Assembly: GCA_017935345.1 (NCBI GenBank)
Contig: JAGBHU010000044.1
Coordinates: 1 to 64,000 of the forward strand
Length of the DNA: 64,000 bases
Reading direction: 5' to 3'
Source: Coprococcus sp.
Lineage (GTDB): Bacteria > Bacillota > Clostridia > Lachnospirales > Lachnospiraceae
The notes beneath the pieces were generated by a model that saw only the letters and a list, made by a program, of their open reading frames with translations, did no database searches and had not been told where the DNA came from. Shown in pieces: positions 16,164 through 26,925 of this stretch. Both the position numbers and the translations under genes were made by a program. Position 1 is the first letter of the stretch, and every line of letters starts with the position of its first letter.

Positions 16164-17486
16164 ATGAGAAGAAAGAATAAAAAAGGAATCAGGTGCAGGA
16201 AAGGATACAAAATAATAAGTTTATTGGTAGCATTTGTCTTTTTAATTACAGCCGTTCCTATAGCAGCGGTAACAGAAACGAAGGTATATGCGGAAGCAGG
16301 CACCAATACCGGCACGGACACAAATACGGAAGCAGGCACTGATACCGGCACGGACACGAATGCGGAAGCAGGCACTGATGCGCTGCCGGACCTTGCATCT
16401 CCTTCATGTATTGTAATGGAAGCTACAACCGGTACTGTATTATATGAAAAAAATGCCGATGAGAGAATGAAACCGGCATCCGTTACAAAGGTTATGACAC
16501 TTTTACTTGTATTTGAAGCGATTGCGGGTGGACAATATGGACTTGAGGATACGGTAACAATCAGTGAGCATGCGGCATCTATGGGCGGTTCACAGTGCTT
16601 TTTTGAAGCGGGGGAAACACAGACGGTAGAGGATATGATAAAATGCATTATCATTGCATCGGGAAATGATGCGGCTGTAGCAATGGGAGAATATACAGCC
16701 GGCAGTGAAGAGGCATTTGTCAATAAGATGAATGAACGGGCGCAGGAACTTGGCATGAAGAATACGAATTTTGAAAATGCGTGCGGACTTGATGTTGACG
16801 GACATGAGACCTCCGCAAGGGATATTGCGATTATGTCCAGAGAGCTTACGGTAAATCATCCGGAGATATTTGAGTATTCCTGTATTTGGATGGATTCAAT
16901 CATACATAAAACGGCAAGAGGAGAATCGCAGTTTGACCTTGCAAATACAAATAAATTCTTAAAGCAATATACCGGAGCTACAGGTTTAAAGACAGGATTT
17001 ACAGATTCAGCAAGATATTGTATGTCGGCAACTGCTTCAAGAAACGGTATTGATTTAATTGCGGTTATTATGGGAGCCGATACAAAAGAAATAAGGAATA
17101 GTGAGGCATGTAAACTTTTGGATTATGGGTTTTCAGTATGCTCATTATATACGGACTCAGAGATTCTTGCGGAAGATACCGTAAAAATAGATAAGGGAGA
17201 GAAAAAATATGTTAAAATAAAATCATCCGATAGCTTTACGGGTGTTTTGTTAAATGGTGAAAGTCCTGAGGATATAAAAAAAGAACTGATATTTTTTGAA
17301 GAGCTTAAGGCACCTGTTAAAAAAGATGACATTGTAGGATGTATGAAGTATACTGTAAATGGCAGAAGTATGGGAGCCGTTGATATATATGCGGATGAAG
17401 ATGTAAGAAAGATGACGCTCGGTCTAAGTATAAAAAAGGTGTTAAGTATGCATTTTAAATGCTATAAGATGTCCGGAGTGTCATAA
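16164..17486 (+). CDS. D-alanyl-D-alanine carboxypeptidase (PBP5-like, S11), second copy
   Basis: A secreted or membrane-attached S11 enzyme of 440 residues. GGAG (16155-16158) supports the ATG at 16164; the longer in-frame form from 16041 adds 41 atypical residues. A basic n-region (RRKNKKGIRCRKGYK) and hydrophobic core form the signal peptide, ending near VYAEA. A Thr/Gly/Asp/Glu repeat linker (about residues 45-72) separates it from the catalytic domain. Active-site motifs are SVTK at 106-109, SGN at 166-168 and KTG at 276-278. It is probably the vegetative DacA/DacF-type enzyme, by contrast with the copy beside scpAB. Confidence 0.93.
   Translation: MRRKNKKGIRCRKGYKIISLLVAFVFLITAVPIAAVTETKVYAEAGTNTGTDTNTEAGTDTGTDTNAEAGTDALPDLASPSCIVMEATTGTVLYEKNADERMKPASVTKVMTLLLVFEAIAGGQYGLEDTVTISEHAASMGGSQCFFEAGETQTVEDMIKCIIIASGNDAAVAMGEYTAGSEEAFVNKMNERAQELGMKNTNFENACGLDVDGHETSARDIAIMSRELTVNHPEIFEYSCIWMDSIIHKTARGESQFDLANTNKFLKQYTGATGLKTGFTDSARYCMSATASRNGIDLIAVIMGADTKEIRNSEACKLLDYGFSVCSLYTDSEILAEDTVKIDKGEKKYVKIKSSDSFTGVLLNGESPEDIKKELIFFEELKAPVKKDDIVGCMKYTVNGRSMGAVDIYADEDVRKMTLGLSIKKVLSMHFKCYKMSGVS
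16296..16379 (+). repeat. 36-bp tandem repeat in the carboxypeptidase linker
   Basis: Copies start at 16296 and 16332, with a partial third at 16368. They encode the linker AGTNTGTDTNTE / AGTDTGTDTNAE / AGTD. The copies differ at only a few bases. Confidence 0.85.
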
Positions 17487-17510
17487 ATAATTTTTGATGG
17501 AGTGAATAAA

Positions 17511-18371
17511 TTGAAATACGTTTTGATATTTTTTGTGATTTTAATTTGCATATTTGTTATATTTGTATTTGTTGAAAGCTATAGAGAAAACAGGATAATA
17601 TCGGTATCGAGGTATGTATTGGAATCGGAAAAGCTAACCCAAGATATCACTGCTGTTATGATAGCTGATTTACATAATTCCGAATATGGCAAAGATAATC
17701 AAGAGCTGATTGAAAAGATTGATGCATTGAAGCCTGATATGATTCTTGTAGCGGGAGACAGCATTATAGGAAAAGAAGGATATACATGCGATATCGCTAT
17801 CAAACTTCTGAATAAGCTGGGCGAGAAATACAGGGTATATGTGGGAAAAGGGAACCATGAACTTAGATGTGCCATGTATACAGAACAGTATGGAGATATG
17901 TGGGAACAGCTCTATAACGGTACAAAAGATAAAGTGAAATGGCTTATCAATGATGCGGTTTACCTGGATGAAAATAATATAACCATATATGGATTTGATA
18001 TGGAAAGACAGTATTACAGGAGATTTAAAAAGCTGCCAATGGAGGATAGCTGTATGAGAGATGCTTTACCAAAGTTAAACAGGAGTTCATATAGCATATT
18101 ACTTGCACATAATCCTGATTATTTTGAGGAATACAGTATCTGGGGTGCAGATTTATCCCTTTCAGGGCATATTCATGGCGGTATGATAATTTTTCCGGGA
18201 CTGGGGGGATTTGTTTCGCCCATGATAAGGTTCTTTCCAAAATACTATAAGGGCATTTATAAAAATGGTAATTCCAGGATGATTGTAAGCGCAGGACTTG
18301 GTATACACACCTTTAAATTCAGGGTTAATAATAAACCTGACCTTGTATATATTACCTTAAATCGTGTATAA
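17511..18371 (+). CDS. Membrane-anchored calcineurin-like metallophosphoesterase
   Basis: One N-terminal membrane segment (VLIFFVILICIFVIFVFVE) is followed by a calcineurin-type phosphoesterase domain. The metal-ligand motifs appear in order: ADLHNS, VAGDS, GKGNHE, LAHNPDYFEEY and SGHIHGG. This resembles the YkuE/YaeI group, which acts on lipid-linked or UDP-sugar phosphates; the substrate here is unknown. The TTG at 17511 is well spaced from GGAG (17499-17502); the GTG at 17502 overlaps it and is less likely. It follows the carboxypeptidase gene closely, suggesting co-expression. Confidence 0.85.
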   Translation: MKYVLIFFVILICIFVIFVFVESYRENRIISVSRYVLESEKLTQDITAVMIADLHNSEYGKDNQELIEKIDALKPDMILVAGDSIIGKEGYTCDIAIKLLNKLGEKYRVYVGKGNHELRCAMYTEQYGDMWEQLYNGTKDKVKWLINDAVYLDENNITIYGFDMERQYYRRFKKLPMEDSCMRDALPKLNRSSYSILLAHNPDYFEEYSIWGADLSLSGHIHGGMIIFPGLGGFVSPMIRFFPKYYKGIYKNGNSRMIVSAGLGIHTFKFRVNNKPDLVYITLNRV

Positions 18372-18386
18372 GAGTATAAATAATAG

Positions 18387-18415
18387 TTGCAATTATTTAT
18401 AAATAACTTTATAGT
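18387..18415 (+). promoter_or_regulatory. Candidate sigma-A promoter of the L,D-transpeptidase gene
   Basis: TTGCAA (18387-18392), 17-bp spacer, TATAGT (18410-18415), about 70 bp upstream of the coding start. Confidence 0.5.
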
Positions 18416-18487
18416 AATTATGGCTAAGCATATTGCTTGAAATCATTTGTGACAGATAAGATATTACTGGAGATAAAATGAAAATGA

Positions 18488-20410
18488 ATGGGTGGAGCAG
18501 TGAGCGACAATATAGAAAATCTTACAAATGACGAACAAGAGAATATCGTTGTGGAGGCTGAAGAATTAGAGCAAAAACCTGATGGCGGAAAGGAAAACGA
18601 TGAACCTGAAGCGCAGGAATCGGGAACCGATGAAGCCGGGGAAAATGTGCTTAAGATTCAAAACGGGGAAATCAAAGAACCGGAATCAGAAAATGTGGAA
18701 ATAGAAGAGTCTGAATCAGAAAAAACTGATGAACCGGAAGAAGAAATTGAACCGGAAAAGACAGATGAACCGGAAGAAGATTCAGAAGCGGAGAAAGCAG
18801 ATGATTCTAAAGAAGATTCAGAAGCGGAGAAAGCAGATGATTCTAAAGAAGATTCAGAACCGGAAGAAGCGGACAAATCCGAAGAAGGTTCCGAAACAAA
18901 AGAAACGGCTTCAAAGGAAACCGAAGATGCTGCTGAGGCATCGGAGACTGCTGCTGCAATTGCGCTTGAAGGAGATTTGGGCATATATGTAGATAGCAGC
19001 CTGTTTGAAAGTCAGGAGAAAAAACAGCGCAGAAAACGGATACTTAAGAAGATATTTGCAATAACAGCCATCAGTATACTGGGGCTTGCTGTAGTCGGTT
19101 ATTTTGGTATTGCCGTATGGTTTATGTTTCATTTTAATTATAAAACCAAAATCAATGACATTGATGTATCATTTCAGTCGACGGATTCGGTAAGACAAAT
19201 CATGCAGGATTATCTGGATAATTATAAGCTTACCATTTATATGCGTAACGATGATGTACATATCATTAACCCAGCCGATATTAATTTGTCTATTACTTCA
19301 AATCTGACAGAAATGGATATCAAGCATGAACAAAACGGACTTTTATGGCCGCTTTATATTGATACGGTCAAGAATTATGAGCTTACATATACCGTTACTT
19401 ATGACAAAGAATTACTTAAAAATATAATTATGGAATATGAGTGCTTAGACAAATGGCATATGACGCATGCGAAGAATGCATATGTAACTGTTGAAGATGG
19501 GAAGGCTGTTATTGTAAAAGACAAACCAGGTACTGATATTGATATTGATTTGATGCTTAAGGATGTTATGGCGGCACTTGATGAAGGCGTTACATCTGTA
19601 GATTTGACTGATAGTGAATGTTATAAAAAAGCCGAAATAACGGCGGATAGTGAAGTAATAGAAAACAGAATAGAAAGTTTGAACCGTTATCTTGATATGG
19701 TCATTCATTTTAAGATAGATGAGGTAAGCTTTGACCTTAAAGCAGATACATTTGGTGATTGGATGTACTATGAAGATGGCGACTGGCATTTTTCTTCCTA
19801 TTACATTAAAGAATATGTTGGCAGTCTGGCAGAAAAATATGATACAATAGGACTTGTCAGAAAATTTAAAACATATAGCGGAAGATATGTTGAGGAATTG
19901 GGAGAAGACTATGGATGGGTTATGGATGTTGAAGGTGAAACAATTGCCTTGAAGGAAGTTTTGGAAAAGGGAAATACCTGTGAACATACGCCATTGTTTC
20001 TTCAAACCGGTGCCGCCTATAATGAAAATAATGATATAGGTGACAGTTATGTTGAAGTGGACTTGACAAATCAGCATGTGTATATGATTATAGATGGTAA
20101 GCTTTATACAGATACTGATTGTGTAACAGGCTGTGTCAGAGACGGTCATTCCACACCTGACGGATTATATGAGTTGTCATATAAGAAATCTCCTGCTATA
20201 CTAAAGGGTGAAGATTATGAGTCTAAAGTTACATTTTGGATGCCGTTTAATGGAGGAATCGGTCTTCATGATGCTACATGGAGAGGTAGATTTGGCGGCG
20301 AAATATATATGAATGGCGGCTCGCATGGTTGTGTAAATCTTCCTTACAGTTCCGCCGCAGCCATATATGAAATGATATATCCCGGTATGCCTATCATCTG
20401 CTATTATTAA
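18488..20410 (+). CDS. L,D-transpeptidase with acidic cytoplasmic tail and PG-binding-4-like region
   Basis: The protein is about 640 residues. Residues 1-160 are an acidic Glu/Pro/Asp low-complexity region with a 12-residue repeat (AEKADDSKEDSE). A basic stretch (KKQRRKRILKK) and a single transmembrane helix near 190-215 give an N-in topology. The extracellular part has a long region like the PG-binding-4/YkuD architecture. The YkuD catalytic domain then carries GIGLHD and SHGCVNLP, with the catalytic Cys at 615. It would form 3-3 peptidoglycan cross-links or attach proteins to the wall. The start is uncertain: ATG 18488 or GTG 18500. Confidence 0.9.
   Translation: MGGAVSDNIENLTNDEQENIVVEAEELEQKPDGGKENDEPEAQESGTDEAGENVLKIQNGEIKEPESENVEIEESESEKTDEPEEEIEPEKTDEPEEDSEAEKADDSKEDSEAEKADDSKEDSEPEEADKSEEGSETKETASKETEDAAEASETAAAIALEGDLGIYVDSSLFESQEKKQRRKRILKKIFAITAISILGLAVVGYFGIAVWFMFHFNYKTKINDIDVSFQSTDSVRQIMQDYLDNYKLTIYMRNDDVHIINPADINLSITSNLTEMDIKHEQNGLLWPLYIDTVKNYELTYTVTYDKELLKNIIMEYECLDKWHMTHAKNAYVTVEDGKAVIVKDKPGTDIDIDLMLKDVMAALDEGVTSVDLTDSECYKKAEITADSEVIENRIESLNRYLDMVIHFKIDEVSFDLKADTFGDWMYYEDGDWHFSSYYIKEYVGSLAEKYDTIGLVRKFKTYSGRYVEELGEDYGWVMDVEGETIALKEVLEKGNTCEHTPLFLQTGAAYNENNDIGDSYVEVDLTNQHVYMIIDGKLYTDTDCVTGCVRDGHSTPDGLYELSYKKSPAILKGEDYESKVTFWMPFNGGIGLHDATWRGRFGGEIYMNGGSHGCVNLPYSSAAAIYEMIYPGMPIICYY
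18785..18856 (+). repeat. Perfect 36-bp tandem duplication in the L,D-transpeptidase gene
   Basis: Two identical 36-bp copies start at 18785 and 18821, within the acidic N-terminal coding region. Lack of any base difference suggests a recent duplication. Confidence 0.9.
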
Positions 20411-20427
20411 ATACCGGTTTATATATT

Positions 20428-20515
20428 GGAGATGTACCCAAGAGGTTGAAGGGTCCGCACTCGAAATGCGGTAGGTCAGGCAACTGGCGCGAGGGTTCAA
20501 ATCCCTCCATCTCCG
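20428..20515 (+). tRNA. tRNA-Ser (anticodon CGA)
   Basis: The acceptor arms GGAGATG and CATCTCC pair. The anticodon stem CCGCA/TGCGG carries the loop CTCGAAA with anticodon CGA at 20462-20464, reading UCG. A long variable arm precedes the T arm GAGGG-TTCAAAT-CCCTC. The total is 88 nt, with G as discriminator base; CCA is not encoded. A terminator-like hairpin lies 13 bp after it. Confidence 0.96.
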
Positions 20516-20527
20516 TTTTTATTATTT

Positions 20528-20558
20528 GCCGGAATACTTTTGTGTTTCCGGCTTTTAT
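20528..20558 (+). terminator. Terminator after tRNA-Ser
   Basis: The 7-bp stem GCCGGAA/TTCCGGC (20528-20534, 20546-20552) has an 11-nt loop and is followed by TTTTATC. Confidence 0.65.
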
Positions 20559-20603
20559 CATATGTTCACTTTAAAATTTGTTTCAATATGCAGGAGGATT
20601 TAT

Positions 20604-21431
20604 ATGGATAGAGATAAAATGATATCGTATATAAAAGAGAAAACAAATATCATTCCAAAAGCAGGCATTGTTTTAGGCAGCGGACTTGGAGATGCCTACT
20701 CCTGTGTTAAAGATGCAACCTATATTCCGTATAGCGATATCCCCGGATTTCCTACCTCTACAGTTGCCGGGCATGCAGGAAGATTCGTTTTGGGATATAT
20801 AGAAGAAGTTCCCGTAATATTGATGCAGGGAAGAGTTCATTATTATGAAGGTTATTCCATGGAAGCGGTAGTGCTTCCTGTCCGTATCATGGGGATGCTT
20901 GGTATAGATACACTTCTTCTTACAAATGCTGCCGGCGGTATAGCGGAAACATTGCTGCCGGGAGATATTATGATTATAGAAGACCATATCTCTTCCTTTA
21001 TAACTTCGCCGCTTATCGGGGCAAATGATGAAACACTTGGAGTCAGATTTCCCGATATGACACAGGTATATGACAGAGAATATATCGATATTCTAAAAGA
21101 TGCATTCCATCATCAGAAAATGGATATCAAACAGGGAGTATATATTCAGGTGTCGGGACCGCAATATGAGACTCCTGCAGAAATCAGGATGTACAAAAAG
21201 CTTGGAGCTGACGCAGTTGGTATGAGTACGGTGTGTGAAGCGATAGCGGCAAGGCACATGGGTATCAAAGTGGCAGGCCTTTCCTCGATATGTAATAAAG
21301 CAGCAGGTCTTGGCGGTGAATTATCCCACACGGATATCATAGATATGAGCAGACAAATGTCAGACAAGCTTATCAAAATAATGATATATTTTATGAAAGA
21401 ATATAAACGGAGATATAACGAATGGATGTAA
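20604..21431 (+). CDS. punA: Purine nucleoside phosphorylase
   Basis: It phosphorolyses inosine and guanosine to the base and ribose 1-phosphate (trimeric PNP family). Motifs include [55 protein letters not shown] and [16 protein letters not shown] supports the ATG at 20604; the longer in-frame form from 20526 overlaps the tRNA terminator hairpin. Length is 275 residues. Its end overlaps rnhA by 10 bp. Confidence 0.95.
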   Translation: MDRDKMISYIKEKTNIIPKAGIVLGSGLGDAYSCVKDATYIPYSDIPGFPTSTVAGHAGRFVLGYIEEVPVILMQGRVHYYEGYSMEAVVLPVRIMGMLGIDTLLLTNAAGGIAETLLPGDIMIIEDHISSFITSPLIGANDETLGVRFPDMTQVYDREYIDILKDAFHHQKMDIKQGVYIQVSGPQYETPAEIRMYKKLGADAVGMSTVCEAIAARHMGIKVAGLSSICNKAAGLGGELSHTDIIDMSRQMSDKLIKIMIYFMKEYKRRYNEWM

Positions 21432-21907
21432 TTATTTATACCGATGGTTCTGCCAGAGGCAATCCTGACGGACCGGGAGGATATGGAGCGGTAGTTCAGT
21501 ATACGGATAAAAACGGAACGCTTCACGAAAGAGAGTTTAGTCGGGGATATATAAAAACGACAAACAACAGAATGGAGCTTATGGCTGCGATCGTGGGACT
21601 TGAAGCCCTGATAAAGCCATGTAATGTAAAACTGTATTCCGATTCACAGTATCTTGTGAAAGCATTTAATGAGGGCTGGATTTTTTCATGGATAAAAAAA
21701 GGCTGGAAACGAAGCGGAAATGAACCTGTAAAAAACAGAGATTTATGGGAACGGCTGCTTGCAGCAAAGAAACCGCATCATGTTGAATTTATATGGGTTA
21801 AAGGTCATGCGGGCCATCCCGGAAATGAACGATGTGATGTACTGGCGACTGCGGCTGCCGACGGTGAAAATAAAATAACGGATGAAGGACTTGAATTAAA
21901 TGGATAG
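21422..21907 (+). CDS. rnhA: Ribonuclease HI
   Basis: It degrades RNA in RNA-DNA hybrids. The four acidic active-site positions are visible in [13 protein letters not shown]-like [12 protein letters not shown] (D8), [10 protein letters not shown] (Glu), LYSDSQYLV (Asp) and NERCDVLA (Asp). [12 protein letters not shown] contains the handle and His loop. Length is 161 residues. It overlaps punA by 10 bp and metH by 8 bp, so the three genes are translationally coupled. Confidence 0.96.
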   Translation: MDVIIYTDGSARGNPDGPGGYGAVVQYTDKNGTLHEREFSRGYIKTTNNRMELMAAIVGLEALIKPCNVKLYSDSQYLVKAFNEGWIFSWIKKGWKRSGNEPVKNRDLWERLLAAKKPHHVEFIWVKGHAGHPGNERCDVLATAAADGENKITDEGLELNG

Positions 21908-24344
21908 ATTAGAGTTTAGAGCGCTTTTTCATAAAAAAATAATGATACTTGACGGAGCTACAGGAACAAATCTTATGGCTGCAGGTATGCCGATGGGAGT
22001 CTGTCCGGAAAAATATATTCTGGAGCATCCTCAAGTGATGATCGATTTGCAGAAATCATATCTTGATGCAGGAACGGATATTTTGTATGCACCCACTTTT
22101 ACATGTAACAGGATAAAGCTTGAAGAATATGGGCTTGCAGATAAGCTTCAGGAGATGAATATAAGCTTGTGCAATCTGTCGAAACAGGCGGTAAAGGAAT
22201 GTGGTCATGGATATGTGGCAGGCGACCTTACCATGACAGGCAGAATGTTATATCCTATGGGCGATTTAGGCTTCGAGGAGCTCGTGGATGTATATAAGGA
22301 ACAGATATATGCAATACTTGAGGCCGGAGTGGACATGCTTGTTGTGGAAACCATGATGAGCCTTGCGGAGACCAGAGCTGCGGTAATCGCAGCACGGGAA
22401 ATATGTGACCTTCCGATTATGGTAAGCCTTACCTATAACGAAGACGGCAGAACATTGTACGGCACAACACCTGAAACGGCTGTGGATGTACTTCAGAATC
22501 TTGGTGTGGATGCCATAGGCGTAAACTGTTCAACGGGACCTGACAAAATGGTATCCATAATAAAAGAAATGAAGGAAATTGCTTTTATTCCGGTGTTTGC
22601 AAAGCCGAATGCAGGGATGCCTGAGCTGGTAAATGGCAAAAGCACCTATCTGATGACGCCGGAAGAATTTGCACTGGATATGAAGCAGGTCATAGAAGCA
22701 GGGGCAAATATGGTGGGAGGCTGCTGCGGAACGGAGCCACGCCATATTAAGGCACTGGCTGACATGGCTGCCACTATGAAAGTACCTGCTGTATCTGACG
22801 CACATAAAAGGTGTATTTCTTCAGAACGATATACACAGAAGATAGAAATAGACGGAAAATTTATGGTAGTAGGTGAACGAATCAATCCTACAGGAAAAAA
22901 GAAGCTTCAGGCAGAGCTTAGAGAAGGAAAACTCGACCTTGTAATGACGATGGCGGAAGAACAGGTGGAGCGGGGCGCATCGATACTTGATATAAACGTG
23001 GGTATGAATGGTATCGATGAAAAGGAAATGATGCTTAAGGTTATTTATGAGGTTTCACAGGCTGTCAACCTTCCTTTATGTATTGATTCCAGCTCTCCTG
23101 AGGTTCTTGAGGCAGCTCTCAGAATATATCCGGGAAGAGCGTTGGTAAATTCGGTATCACTTGAAAAGGTGAAAATAGAGCAGGTGCTTCCAGTTGTCAG
23201 AAAATATGGTGCCATGTTTATATTGCTTCCTCTTTCGGATGAGGGGCTTCCGAAGGATTCGGACGAGAAAGAGCAAATCATAAATACCGTTTTGGAGAAG
23301 GCATTTGAGATGGGCTTTGTCAAAGAGGATATTATCGTAGACGGTCTTGTTGCTACTGTCGGAGCAGAAAAAACGGCTGCCGTAAATTGTTTAAAGACGA
23401 TTGCATATTGTCATAACATGGGACTTGCAACAATTTGCGGACTTTCTAATATTTCTTTTGGATTGCCTGAAAGAATGTTTGTAAATACGGCATTTTTGAC
23501 GATGGCAATCGAAAGAGGTCTGACGATGGCAATTGCAAATCCTTCGCAGACGATGCTGATGAATGCGGCATATGCTTCAGATATGCTGCTGAATAAAGAA
23601 ACGTCGGATATCAGATATATTGAAAATGTAAAACCGCTTGAAATGACCTCAGGTGTTTCAACCGGAGCAGTGAAAGCGGCAGGAAGTTCCGACCCTGCTT
23701 CTGATGACCCGGAGAATACATCGCGTATATATACGGATGTGGTAAAGGGAAATAAGAGGAGTATTCTTGATGATGTAAATGCCGCTTTAGACAGCGGCGT
23801 AAATCCCCAAAGCATTATCGATGAAGATTTGATTCCTGCCATAAACAAGGTTGGAAAACTGTTTGAGGAAAAGAGATATTTTCTTCCACAGCTAATCGGA
23901 AGCGCCGAAACAATGGAAATGGCAATTTCCGTTATCAGTCCGCTGATTTTAAAGGATAAGGACGATAAGGATATGCCGACGATTGTGATAGCAACCGTAG
24001 AAGGTGATATCCACGATATCGGAAAAAATCTGGTTGTATTGATGCTTCGTAATTATGGTTTTCATGTAATAGACCTTGGAAAAGATGTGCCATGTGAAAC
24101 GATTCTTGCGGAAGCAAAAAAGCATCATGCCAGTATCATCGGTCTGTCGGCGCTGATGACGACAACCATGGTCAAGATGAAGGAGGTAACCGAAGCTGTC
24201 AGAGAGAGAAAGCTTCCGTATCTTGTAATCATAGGCGGGGCAGTTATTACAGAGAGTTATGCAGAGGAAATCGGGGCAGACGGTTATTCCAGGGATGCTG
24301 CCGAAGCGGTTGTTCTTGTAAAGAAATTGCTGAAAATCGAATAA
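21900..24344 (+). CDS. metH: Cobalamin-dependent methionine synthase lacking the activation domain
   Basis: It transfers methyl from methyltetrahydrofolate through cobalamin to homocysteine. Residues ~1-290 are the homocysteine domain with zinc ligands in VNCSTG and [11 protein letters not shown]. Residues ~310-580 are the pterin-binding domain ([23 protein letters not shown]). Residues ~620-814 are the cobalamin cap and binding domain, with the DxHxxG motif GDIHDIG (His705). The protein stops at 814 residues, so the C-terminal SAM-dependent reactivation domain of the ~1,230-residue E. coli enzyme is absent. It starts inside the end of rnhA. Confidence 0.95.
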   Translation: MDRLEFRALFHKKIMILDGATGTNLMAAGMPMGVCPEKYILEHPQVMIDLQKSYLDAGTDILYAPTFTCNRIKLEEYGLADKLQEMNISLCNLSKQAVKECGHGYVAGDLTMTGRMLYPMGDLGFEELVDVYKEQIYAILEAGVDMLVVETMMSLAETRAAVIAAREICDLPIMVSLTYNEDGRTLYGTTPETAVDVLQNLGVDAIGVNCSTGPDKMVSIIKEMKEIAFIPVFAKPNAGMPELVNGKSTYLMTPEEFALDMKQVIEAGANMVGGCCGTEPRHIKALADMAATMKVPAVSDAHKRCISSERYTQKIEIDGKFMVVGERINPTGKKKLQAELREGKLDLVMTMAEEQVERGASILDINVGMNGIDEKEMMLKVIYEVSQAVNLPLCIDSSSPEVLEAALRIYPGRALVNSVSLEKVKIEQVLPVVRKYGAMFILLPLSDEGLPKDSDEKEQIINTVLEKAFEMGFVKEDIIVDGLVATVGAEKTAAVNCLKTIAYCHNMGLATICGLSNISFGLPERMFVNTAFLTMAIERGLTMAIANPSQTMLMNAAYASDMLLNKETSDIRYIENVKPLEMTSGVSTGAVKAAGSSDPASDDPENTSRIYTDVVKGNKRSILDDVNAALDSGVNPQSIIDEDLIPAINKVGKLFEEKRYFLPQLIGSAETMEMAISVISPLILKDKDDKDMPTIVIATVEGDIHDIGKNLVVLMLRNYGFHVIDLGKDVPCETILAEAKKHHASIIGLSALMTTTMVKMKEVTEAVRERKLPYLVIIGGAVITESYAEEIGADGYSRDAAEAVVLVKKLLKIE

Positions 24345-24358
24345 TTTTGTTTTTCAAA

Positions 24359-24387
24359 TTGACAATAAAGTTTATACTTACTATAAT
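24359..24387 (+). promoter_or_regulatory. Consensus sigma-A promoter of ilvN-ilvC
   Basis: Perfect TTGACA (24359-24364), 17-bp spacer, perfect TATAAT (24382-24387). The predicted leader is only about 45 nt and holds no T-box or attenuator, unlike the ilvB locus. Confidence 0.85.
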
Positions 24388-24440
24388 AAGCTTTGGACTA
24401 TTTTATATAGTTATAGGCATTGAAAGGTGGTACTGTTTAT

Positions 24441-24926
24441 ATGGGTAATATGGTTTTATCACTTCTTGTAGATAATACATCAGGAGTTTTAAGTAGAGTT
24501 TCAGGATTATTCAGTCGTAGAGGATATAATATCGATAGTGTGACGGTTGGTGTTACAGAGAATCCTGCATATTCAAGAATGACTGTTGCTGTAAGTGGTG
24601 ATGGGGCAAGTTTAATTCAGATTAAGAAGCAGCTTAATAAACTTGAAGATGTAGTGGAGATTGTTGAATTAGAGCCGGGAAAATCTGTTTGCAGAGAGCT
24701 TGTTCTTGTAAAAGTTAAATCTGACGCATCAATTCGTAAGGATATTATTTCTATTGCGGATATATTCAGAGCTAACATAGTAGATGTTTCAAAGGAGTCG
24801 CTTATTATTGAGCTTACAGGTGCAACGACAAAATGTGAAGCATTCCTTAATCTTTTAGATGGTTTTGAAATTATTGAACTTGTAAGAACAGGTCTTACAG
24901 GTCTTGTAAGAGGAAACAGAAGTTAA
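24441..24926 (+). CDS. ilvN: Acetolactate synthase small subunit, canonical copy
   Basis: The 161-residue ACT-domain protein has the canonical N-terminal LVDNTSGVLSRVSGLFSRRGYNIDSVTVG and the conserved end ELVRTGLTGLVRG. It confers valine sensitivity and activates the catalytic subunit. AAAGGTGG supports the ATG at 24441 rather than the TTG at 24420. It is transcribed with ilvC from a consensus promoter. No large subunit is adjacent, so it presumably acts on IlvB encoded at 11-12.7 kb or on another copy elsewhere. Confidence 0.95.
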   Translation: MGNMVLSLLVDNTSGVLSRVSGLFSRRGYNIDSVTVGVTENPAYSRMTVAVSGDGASLIQIKKQLNKLEDVVEIVELEPGKSVCRELVLVKVKSDASIRKDIISIADIFRANIVDVSKESLIIELTGATTKCEAFLNLLDGFEIIELVRTGLTGLVRGNRS

Positions 24927-24984
24927 TTTGCATTTAATTGCCTACAGGTAATTAATATATACATAATAGTCATTTATAATTTAG

Positions 24985-26019
<1,035 letters not shown>

Positions 26020-26035
26020 TTTTATATAGCATTTA

Positions 26036-26100
26036 AAAAAGGGAGCATTTGATTTAATCCCATGCGGATATCATTTGCTTCCTTTTATTCTTTTTATACA
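26036..26100 (+). terminator. Imperfect terminator after ilvC
   Basis: An imperfect inverted repeat pairs AAAAGGGAGCATTTGAT (26036-26052) with ATCATTTGCTTCCTTTT (~26078-26094), followed by ATTCTTTTTA. The mismatches weaken the call. Confidence 0.45.
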
Positions 26101-26261
26101 TTAAAAATTTTTTTGTTTTTTCCTTTTTGTTACAACTTTGATGCAAAAAGTATGTATATATTAATCGTAATTTAAGAAATATGTCCTTTTTGTATGCAGA
26201 CGACCTGTCATGAGTATATTCATATGCATACAAAGGTATACAAAAGAAATGGGGAAATGGC

Positions 26262-26915
26262 ATGATTAAAATTTTAATAGTAGAAGATGAAGAACCGATT
26301 TCAAATCTTATCAAGATAAATTTAATGAGAGCAGGATATAGCTGTAGTCAGGCATTTGATGGATTGGAGGCCGCAGATATTATTGCAAATGAGCATTTTG
26401 ATTTAGTGCTTCTGGATATCATGCTTCCGGGAATAGACGGATATGAGCTTATGGATTATCTTAAGTCAATAGGAGTCCCTGTTATATTCCTGACGGCACT
26501 TAGTGAGCTGAACGACAGGGTAAAAGGCTTAAAGGCGGGAGCAGACGATTATATTACAAAGCCGTTTGAAATGGTTGAAATGCTTGCAAGAGTGGAGTCT
26601 GTGCTCAGACGTTATAATAAGACATCAAATAAACTAAGTATACTTGATGTGGAAATAGATGTTTCATCACGCGTGGTTCTGCAGAACGGTGTGCATGTTC
26701 CGCTTACGATGAAGGAATTTGATTTATTGTTATTATTTGTAAGAAATAAAAATATTGCGCTTTATCGAGAGACAATTTATGAAAATGTATGGGACAGTAC
26801 CTATATGGGGGACAGCCGTACTGTAGATTTACATGTTCAAAGATTAAGACGAAAGCTTGGCTGGGAAAATTATATTAAAGCGGTATATAAAATAGGATAT
26901 AGATTAGAGGTATAA
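26262..26915 (+). CDS. OmpR/PhoB-family response regulator
   Basis: The receiver domain spans residues 1-120: acidic pocket E8/D9, phospho-acceptor D52 (LLDIMLPG), T78 and K100. The C-terminal winged helix (~125-217) contains SRTVDLHVQRLRRKLG. It is the partner of the histidine kinase starting 10 bp downstream. OmpR-type regulators bind tandem direct repeats with about 11-bp period; such an array lies just upstream of vanY at 29307. ATGCAAAA also occurs at 26141 in this gene's own upstream region. Confidence 0.95.
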   Translation: MIKILIVEDEEPISNLIKINLMRAGYSCSQAFDGLEAADIIANEHFDLVLLDIMLPGIDGYELMDYLKSIGVPVIFLTALSELNDRVKGLKAGADDYITKPFEMVEMLARVESVLRRYNKTSNKLSILDVEIDVSSRVVLQNGVHVPLTMKEFDLLLLFVRNKNIALYRETIYENVWDSTYMGDSRTVDLHVQRLRRKLGWENYIKAVYKIGYRLEV

Positions 26916-26925
26916 GTATAAAATA

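Noticed and set aside
18478-18531. Short plus-strand frame (about 17 codons) with a good ribosome binding site before the L,D-transpeptidase start
   Set aside because: It could be a leader peptide, but it overlaps the transpeptidase start and nothing else supports it.
18658-18984. Minus-strand Ser-rich frame opposite the acidic tail of the L,D-transpeptidase
   Set aside because: It is the complement of Glu-rich codons and has no ribosome binding site.
26130-26162. Promoter of the response-regulator operon
   Set aside because: TTACAA and TATATT are at unsuitable spacing; only the ATGCAAAA octamer was kept, as a weak remark.
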